Assembly (NCBI GenBank): GCA_032988165.1
Contig: JANTQF010000019.1
Coordinates: 62,001-126,000 of the forward strand
Source: Emmonsiellopsis sp. PD_33
Taxonomy: Eukaryota > Ascomycota > Eurotiomycetes > Onygenales > Ajellomycetaceae
DNA: 64,000 nt
Direction: 5' to 3'
The position numbers and the translations under genes were made by a program. Positions 56,977 to 64,000 of this stretch are shown here, in pieces. Each line of letters opens with the position of its first letter. The first letter of the stretch is position 1. Under the pieces are notes generated by a model. The model did not search any database. It was given only the letters and a program-made list of their open reading frames with translations, and was not told the DNA's origin.

Positions 56977-58089
56977 ATGTCCAACACCACCTCGCAAAAA
57001 GAGTCCGGACTAGGACCTTCATGGACACAGAAGGTCATTGATGCCATGGGCCCCCAGACGTCTCCACGTATGCGCACCGTCATGGGTAGCTTCATTAAAC
57101 ACATCCACGAATTTGCGCGCGAGGTCGATCTCACTTTCGAGGAATGGGAGGCTGGCGTGAATATGATCAACTGGGCAGGACAGATGAGCGACGATAAGCG
57201 CAACGAAGGCCAATTGATGGGTGCTATTATTGGACTGGAGTCGTGAGTGCCCTACAGCTATCTACAGGACAAGAACAAAAGGAAACAAGGGGAACGTCTA
57301 ATGTATAAATCCATGCAGGCTGGTCGACGACATCACTTGCAGACTGGCTGGCGAGGCCAATGACCTCGCAACACAATCAGCTATCTTGGGTCCCTTTTTC
57401 CGCCACGATACTCCTTTCAGCAAAAAGGGCGATTCCCTCATCAAGACCCCGACGGCTGATGGCGAACCTGTCTACTTGCACGGTACAATTATCGACTCAG
57501 TAACGAAGGAACCAGTCGCCAACGCGACTATCCATACCTGGGAAGCTTCTACGAATGGTGCGTTCAGGAACATGTATTCTCCGGTATAATTCTTAATTTA
57601 GTGAACTAACACCGATTTTCTTTCAGGATTGTACGAGCAACAAGATCCAAATCAAGAAGAGTTCAATCTTCGCGGCAAATTTGAAACCGGTCCTGACGGG
57701 ACATATGGATTCTACTGTTACCGACCTACTACCTACCCTATCCCTGACGATGGTCCTGGAGGCAAACTGCTCCAGCTCCTTGATAGACACCCTAATCGAC
57801 CTGCCCATATCCACTTTATGGTGAGACTTTGCGCATTTTTGCTTTCTTTTTGTCAACTTACGAAAGTTATCTAATGCTAACCTGAACCACATAGGTCCTC
57901 CGAGACGGCTACAAGCCCATCACAACCCAAATATTCGATTCTAAGAGCGATTACCTTGATGATGATGCTGGGTTTGCTGTTAAGGATTCTTTAATTGTTA
58001 ACTTCACACCTAGGGAAGGTGACTCACTGGCCAAGACTGAGCTGAAATATGATATTGGTTTGGTGCCGACACCGGCTGAGGAGAAGTGA
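56977..58089 (+). CDS. Intradiol ring-cleavage dioxygenase (hydroxyquinol/catechol type)
   Basis: Four exons, 56977-57242, 57319-57557, 57627-57820 and 57895-58089, give 297 residues; all joins keep one frame (IGLES-LVDDITCRLAGEA at the first, EASTNGLYEQQ at the second). It opens an aromatic ring between two hydroxyls with non-haem Fe(III). Likely iron ligands are Tyr171, Tyr205 (TYPIPDDGP), His229 and His231 (RPAHIHF), all present. The N-terminal helical dimer domain (about 25-110, FIKHIHEFAREVDLTFEEWE) is the catechol/hydroxyquinol dioxygenase type. The NGLYEQQDPNQ block resembles fungal hydroxyquinol 1,2-dioxygenases, but a catechol enzyme cannot be excluded. It is the central intact enzyme of the cluster. 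Confidence 0.92.
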
Positions 58090-59261
58090 TGGTGGACTGG
58101 GTAAATTACAGTCTCACGCTGTATAGATTTTATGCTATTTTGAATCATGAATGTTGGATCCCAATGAATTATCTTTTTTCCTTCTGGATTTCGTATTCTG
58201 GTATTTCAAGGCCACGTACATGGCATTCAGATTAACCCGAAGAAATACGACTTAGAAGTGTAACATCCTTTTATAGTCTGATGGACTGGTGTTGGGTGAT
58301 GAACTACCGGACTACTAAATCTATTAGTTAACTACCCAAGAGTTAACTAATGCTGATACCAAAGCGTGTCTTTTCTTCTCTTCGTGCGATATCCATCAAT
58401 CCTTCTGCAATCAACCGAAATGAACGGGAGCTTTCTTACTTGCCAAGTGTTCCCCTCCCCGGGCATTAGGGGAAAACGTACGTAGTAGCAAGGCAAAATG
58501 GAGATGAACGCCTTGACTGCTAGGGATAAGTTTCCAATATTTAAGTAAATATAACATCAGGTTGTGCATGGATGATGGAAAATGACAGCATTGAGGCTGT
58601 TGATATAGCATACTAGTAGTACACCAGGTTTGTATGACTGGCTATTAATCAACGACTTGTCTGGAGTATTTATGGGCCCACTAGTTACTGGTGAGCAGTG
58701 ACTCAATGAACTAAACATCATCCAGATTTCCTGCTTCCATCCGCCATTTGCGCTGCTAATCCGGAGTAGGATTTTTGGAAGCGATCCCAAGATATTTAAC
58801 TACGTCCGTCGACGTTCAACCCCACTGCCCCGGATGGATGGATAGAGTCGACTGGAGGCTGCGGAATACACCGTGAACGGTGACACCAAATCTGCTCCGC
58901 AATGCACCACTTAGTGCTGGGTTCCGGCTCCAAGAACAGCTTTCCGGTGCGGGGAGCCGTTTTTAGGGGCCGTTTCAGAAGAATGAATTGAACGAGCAGA
59001 TCGCGGGGGGATACAGTTGGCGGTGTATCCTTGACGGGAACGAGGACTTCCGCTATAAGAGCCATGCCATGGTCCTGGGGTATGCTTCGATAGCTTCAAC
59101 CGTGATACTGCTGCTTGGTCTTGTCTCTCCTTCAGCTTAATACGTCTCCCCCGGGATAAGACTGTCTACTCTTTCCGCTGCTTTCTCTTCGCCTCCATTC
59201 ATCCACCCTATCCAACGCTCTATCTCAAGGTGACGAGCCGCCCAAACACACTCACATCGCA
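58090..59261. other. Promoter region of the monooxygenase gene
   Basis: About 1.2 kb between the two co-oriented oxygenase genes. A weak CGG-N6-CCG word lies at 58862-58873. AT-rich in the first half, more mixed near the monooxygenase. No gene seen. Confidence 0.55.
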
Positions 59262-61370
59262 ATGGCTAGTCCTACAGTAGAGGACACTGTCGATGTGCTC
59301 ATCGTCGGCGCCGGCCCTGCAGGCCTCATGCTTGCCAACTGGCTGAGCCGGTTCAACCTCAAGACCCGCGTCGTCGACAAACGGGGCACCAAGATTTTCA
59401 CCGGGCAGGCGGACGGCCTCCAATGCAGAACCCTTGAAATCCTCGATTCATTCGACATTGGCCATAGGGTCTGGAGAGATGCCAACCATATGATGGAGAT
59501 TTGCTTGTGGAACCCAGACGAGAATGGCCGCATCCGGCGATCGGACCGCATCCCAGATACTATCGTTGGCATCAGCAGATTTACGCAGGTTGTCCTTCAT
59601 CAGGGCCGCATAGAGCGCTACTTTTTAGATGCTATTAAAGAGAAAAAGCCCGATCTCACGGTCGAGCGAGGCGTTATCCCGACCAAATTCGACTTTGATG
59701 CTTCCAAGGCCGCCGATTTCAAAGACTATCCCATCACAGTCACCCTGCGCACTCTGACCGAGGACGAAGCCACGCCCCGCCAGGCTGGCGATTCCTCCCC
59801 ATCCAACGGCACCGGGATCCAGGACGGCTTGTTCCGTAGCAATCTCGCCCCCGATGACACCGCCGACCTGCTCGCCCGTGCTGAACTAAACGACCGCGCG
59901 GGCAAGACTGAAGTTGTCAAGGCCCGCTTCATGGTTGGCTGTGACGGTGCACATTCATGGGTGCGTGACCAGCTCGGTTACAGCCTCGAGGGCGACTCGA
60001 CCGACTACATCTGGGGAGTACTGGACATCCTCCCTGTGACGGATTTCCCGGATATCCGCATGCGCTGTGCCATCCACTCCGAGTCGCAGGGGAGTGTCAT
60101 GATTATCCCGCGCGAGAACAAGCTTGTGCGGCTATACATTCAGCTCAAGGAGGTTCCTATAGGTGAAGGAGGGCGCGCAGACCGCTCTCAGATTGGCCCG
60201 GAGCTTATTCTCAAGTCTGCGCAGAAGATTCTTGCCCCTTACAAATTAACATACGCCTACTGTGACTGGTGGACTGCGTACCAGATTGGCCAGCGTGTGG
60301 GTAAAAATTTCTCCCTGAGCGAGCGCGTGTTTTTGGCTGGTGATGCGGTGCATACGCATAGTCCCAAGGCGGGTCAGGGCATGAATGTCTCTATGCAAGA
60401 TAGTATGTTTACCCCTTTTTCACCCTTTAGATCCGCCCACTGATTTAAACCTAGCATATAATCTCGGCTGGAAGATCGGCCTCGTAGCCACAGGAGTATG
60501 CGACCCTGTTATTCTCAAGTCCTACGAGATGGAGCGCAAGAAGATTGCACAAGACCTGATCGACTTTGACCATCGCTTCTCGCGACTCTTCTCCGGTCGT
60601 CCCGCCAAGGACGTCATGGATGAAGAGGGTATCAGCATGGACGAGTTCAAGACGGCCTTTGTGAAGGGCAACATGTTTGCCAGCGCTATCGGTAAGCATA
60701 ATATATCTATAGTATACCCCCCTAAATATCCCCAGCACTAACGAACCCCTTTCCAGCCGTCGACTACCAAGACAGCACCATCGTCTCCCGCAGCACATCT
60801 TCCGCCAGCTCCCTAATCCATAAATCCGAACCGGGCCGCTCCATCTCCATCGGCATGCGCATGCCCAGCTTCAAAATCATCAACCAATCCGACGCGCGCC
60901 CCTGGCACCTCCAAGAACGCCTCCCCAGCGACGGCCGCTGGCGCATCCTCGTGTTCCCCGGGGATATCACCAAACCCTCCTTACTATCGCAGTACACCGC
61001 CCTTGGCGATAAGCTGGCCAGCAAGGACTCATTCCTACGCCGCTACACGCCCGCGGCCGCTTCCATAGATAGCGTCATTGAAGTATTGACTGTCCATGCG
61101 GCGCCGCGTCGGGAGATTGAGCTGCAGGAGCTGCCGGAGATTTTCCATCCTTATTCAGAGACGGTTGGGTGGGATTATTGGAAGGTGTTTGTTGATGATG
61201 AGTCGTATCATGAGGGGCATGGGCAGTGTTATGAGAATTTGGGATTGGATAGGAGTGTGGGTGCTGCGGTGGTGGTGAGGCCGGATCAGTATGTTAGCTG
61301 GGTTGGGGAGGCGGGTGATTATGAGGGGATTGAGAAGTTCTTTGGTGGATTTATGGTTCCGAGAGATTAG
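59262..61370 (+). CDS. Phenol-hydroxylase-type FAD monooxygenase
   Basis: Three exons, 59262-60402, 60455-60691 and 60757-61370 (introns 52 and 65 nt), give 663 residues. NAD(P)H and FAD-dependent hydroxylation of a phenolic ring. Motifs: dinucleotide site VLIVGAGPAGLMLAN (GxGxxG at 16-21), VGCDGAHSWVRDQLG (DG motif), and FLAGDAVHTHSPKAGQGMN (GD motif). A thioredoxin-like C-terminal domain follows (about 465-663, WRILVFPGDITKP through VVVRPDQYVSWVG), which marks the phenol 2-monooxygenase family. It is typical in length and complete. Paired with the ring-cleavage dioxygenase, a resorcinol-or-phenol to hydroxyquinol-or-catechol step is likely; the exact substrate cannot be told from sequence. 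No mitochondrial or secretion signal. Confidence 0.92.
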
Positions 61371-62596
61371 ATGGGATTTAAGATTATATCTCCCTTTTTG
61401 TTTCTTTGGGTATTGTATATATTGCAACGGAGATTTTATCTGTCTTCGATTTTTTAGAATTGAGATACACAATAAAGTTTTCCATTTGCTTTTATATATG
61501 GGAGCATGTTTTATTGATTACTTCATAGATTAAAGTGATAGTGATAGTGAAAGAGCTGCCAGAGTCCCTTATCTCTGTTATTACTTCTTCCCAGAGCCAC
61601 AACTCCAGCGGTATATAAGGCACTTTATCCCTCTACCAGCCATCCTGTCGCACCAAAACCCTATCTATACTCATGATCAACTTCTATACCGCCTCTATGC
61701 ACTACGCAATCTGCTGAATTATGGCTATGAAGAGCTATTTTGATACAGCAGGAGGAGGATATGATAAACATGGGTACTGCTTCAGTAGGGAAGCGGGTAT
61801 CGAAAGGAAGTGTGGTCTTCAAAATAGCCGGAAACTGTTCAATGCGAGAGGAGCAATACTACTATTAAGATACAGGGGTTATGAGGGCATCAGAAGAAGT
61901 TCTCAGAACAAATAGGGGGAGCCGGGTCAGGGGTGCCAAGCCTCGGCACGAAATAGTTAACTATAGTAGTTAGCTCTCCGGATTCCTCTTCCGAACCTCC
62001 TCCCATGATTCACACCAGAAGCCGATGTTCGACAGTCGACTACTCCATTCACCCCTGATCATGCTGGATACTGGCTGAACCAACCCTTTTTTTTTTTTTT
62101 TTGACAAACGCCTAGTGGGGGCGCTCAGAGGTCCCGGATCCGTTGCGCCCACGCCTGCGACAACTTTGTTTTAAGCGCGTCAGCGGCCGATATCAACGCA
62201 ACAACCTAAAACCAGCCTTCGAAACTAACCCGATTATCTAGATCAAACATTTGCCGGCTACTGTTGTAGGATAGCAGGGCATAATATCTCCTAGGTCTTG
62301 ACATTCTTTCTGTAGCCAATTCTTCATTCCCTTGAAGCATCTTGATATCTCCATTGTTTTCCTGGATCTGGTCCTACTTTAAATATATGGATAGCCGCTA
62401 TGGGCCTGTGTAATTCTGCAAACCATTCTTACCAAATATCTATCGAGAGAAGAAACCCATAATTATTAACAAATAGAACTATTTCTTAATTTCCTATGAC
62501 GACCTAGGTCGGTTATTAGAACATCTGAGAATACTAGACTAAACACGTAGCGACGCCAGAACTCTAACAAAGCCATTCCCCCCTTACTCCATCAAA
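61371..62596. other. Gene-poor stretch with T-run
   Basis: About 1.2 kb with a 16-T run at 62087-62102 and AT-rich flanks. No supportable gene. It separates the catabolic cluster from the DUF3638-type gene. Confidence 0.55.
62087..62102. repeat. Run of 16 T
   Basis: Unbroken T tract in an otherwise mixed-composition intergenic region. Confidence 0.9.
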
Positions 62597-64000
62597 TCAT
62601 TCGCCCTCAGAATCCAATCTATCCCACTCCTCAACCCCCACCCCTTCCTCGCCGTCATCCCGGTCTAGCCCTGCTTCACCATTGCCGTGCAACTCATCTT
62701 CCGCATCGCTCAGGTCATCATACCCCTCCTCCCCTTCTGCTACCAGCTCATGCCCTGCCACAAGACCATTTGAGGTAACTGGTTGCACGCCAGTGTTGAG
62801 TTTCGCTGCAAAGAACGGATGGTTGGCCTTCAGAACCTCTCCCTGACAAATGTATCCCATTGGCGTATGCATAAAATCCTGACCCTTGCGTCTCACGGCC
62901 AGCCATTCATGCAAGAAGTTCGGTGGTTGGGCGGTGAAAGTTTTCTTGCCAGTCGAAGGAACCATCTCGCCACTCTCAACACGGTCATCCTCGGACACCT
63001 CCACAACTCGATCCTCGGGGCCCTCTCCCTCCTCCACCAGGCCGAGATATTGCTTTAGCATAGGGTATTCATTGAAATCAAAATAAAGACGGCCGCTAAA
63101 AATGCCTAGTTCGACGGTAAGCCAAATTGGGGCAGTCCAGCCTTCAGGAAGTCGCGGAATGGCGTAGTATGTAAGATTATTGAAATGCAGCATTTTCCGG
63201 GTCACAGGAGCTGCGTAGGTAAGCAGATGTGTGCTGCTGCCGCCTTTATAGAGAATCGGGATCAGCAACTCTGCTTCTTCTGGTATAATGATCATAGCGA
63301 TTCCACGGGAGGGACACCAGAGGATCCAGTTTGGTGAGCGCTGAGAACTATGTCAGTCAAACCTCTACAGAATAGTCGTGGTAGAATCACGAGAAGATAT
63401 CCTGGGTATACTCACAATGAAGTTATCGTTTGTATGGCCGATATGTACTTTTATTGTCCGGGTAAATTCGCGGGACACATACAAGCGCGGCGTTACTGCA
63501 CTAGAATTGATACCGTATTTCAAGCCCAGGCCAGTCTGTGCCAACGCACTGAACGCCGGGACGTAGGATGCAGAGCCGAATCGAAGATGCCCCGTCTGGG
63601 CAAAGAGCAGGATATCTTGGTCAAGGCCTGGGAACGACAAGGGCGAGAAACGTGTCGGCTTCTGTACTTGGCGTACTGCTTCAACTTCAAATGCGACCTC
63701 TCTCTCTTGCTCGACCTCCTCGAATGCTGACACATTTTGAGCAAAATTCGAATCCTGGAATCCTTTTCGCGTAGCAATTATCATTTTGGAAAATCGCCTA
63801 AGCTCACCAGTGAAAGAATTGCTCGATACGTGAGGAATTAGATCGGCATCAGGTGCATAAAGTTGTTCCAGGCCCTGATGCTCAGTAGATTCCAGCACCT
63901 TGAGATACTCAGCACGGTGAGTTGAGTTGAGAGAAAACTTTGGATGATCCAACGCTGCTTGTGTACGCCGGCAGAAATCAATTCCTTGGGAAAGGTAAAG
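62597..64000 (-). CDS. 3' end of a large DUF3638-type protein (ubiquitin-hydrolase-like), partial
   Basis: Two exons are in the window: 63340-62597 (last) and 63416 to beyond 64000, joined over a 75-nt intron (63415-63341; GTGAGT donor, TTCTCAG acceptor). The join gives TNDNFIRSPNWILWCPSRGI. The visible 442 residues include MIIIPEEAELLIPILY, then THLLTYAAPVTRKMLHFNNL and YYAIPRLPEGW. FLHEWLAVRRKGQDFMHTP and GYICQGEVLKANHPFFA follow, then an acidic tail. Text of this kind ends very large fungal proteins (about 3000 residues) with DUF3638/DUF3645 domains that are often annotated as ubiquitin hydrolases. The frame runs open to the right edge, so the start lies outside. Function is not established. 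Confidence 0.78.

Noticed and set aside
1..64000. CRISPR arrays, bacterial operons, ribosome binding sites
   Set aside because: None seen. The DNA is eukaryotic with spliced genes, and the short repeats are transposon or microsatellite type.

Overview
The window looks like nuclear DNA of a filamentous ascomycete, most likely a Eurotiomycete and perhaps an onygenalean (inference). The genes are eukaryotic, with short introns (about 50-250 nt) that have GTANGT/GTGAGT donors and CTAAC-like branch points. Orthologue content is fungal (Scc3, Rrp5, Cho2, Mtr3, Aim6, UreD, CCT1, ProRS, Cdt2), and no gene is bacterial in style. I rebuilt exon-intron structures by hand from reading frame, splice signals and family conservation; exon limits are given in the entries.

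Layout. (1) 1-5.8 kb is a decayed repeat block: a Ty3/gypsy-type polyprotein on the minus strand, cut by the left edge, then a Ty1/copia RNase H end and possible LTR on the plus strand. I found no CpG dinucleotide from base 1 to 5757, and conserved residues are altered by C-to-T type changes, which points to RIP-like mutation. (2) 7.4-49.5 kb is an ordinary housekeeping stretch: F-box protein (-), SCC3 cohesin (-), urease accessory UreD (+), AIM6-like phosphodiesterase (-), a small Cys-containing protein (-), a basic coiled-coil protein (+), RRP5 (-), CDT2 WD40 (+), CCT1/TCP1 (-), prolyl-tRNA synthetase (+), tRNA-Val(AAC) (+), a disordered fungal protein (-), a Myb-like DNA-binding protein (-), exosome subunit MTR3 (-) and CHO2 (-). 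Two compact divergent promoters pair growth genes: RRP5/CDT2 and CCT1/ProRS. (3) 50.4-61.4 kb is accessory: a kinase-like gene, then an aromatic-catabolism cluster. (4) 62.6 kb to the right edge is the 3' end of a large DUF3638-type gene (-).

The cluster is the most interesting region. A phenol-hydroxylase-type FAD monooxygenase and an intradiol (hydroxyquinol/catechol-type) dioxygenase are both intact. So is a small SnoaL/NTF2-like protein. A CaiB/BaiF-type CoA-transferase and a 3-oxoadipate-enol-lactonase-like alpha/beta hydrolase are broken by frameshifts and stop codons. The promoter between the dead CoA-transferase and the live dioxygenase holds a perfect 19-bp inverted repeat with CGG-N5-CCG geometry, the form of a Zn2Cys6 activator site. 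The picture is a catabolic cluster losing some members while keeping its two oxygenases. Another regulatory signal is a group of GATA sites (HGATAR) upstream of ureD that fits nitrogen control.
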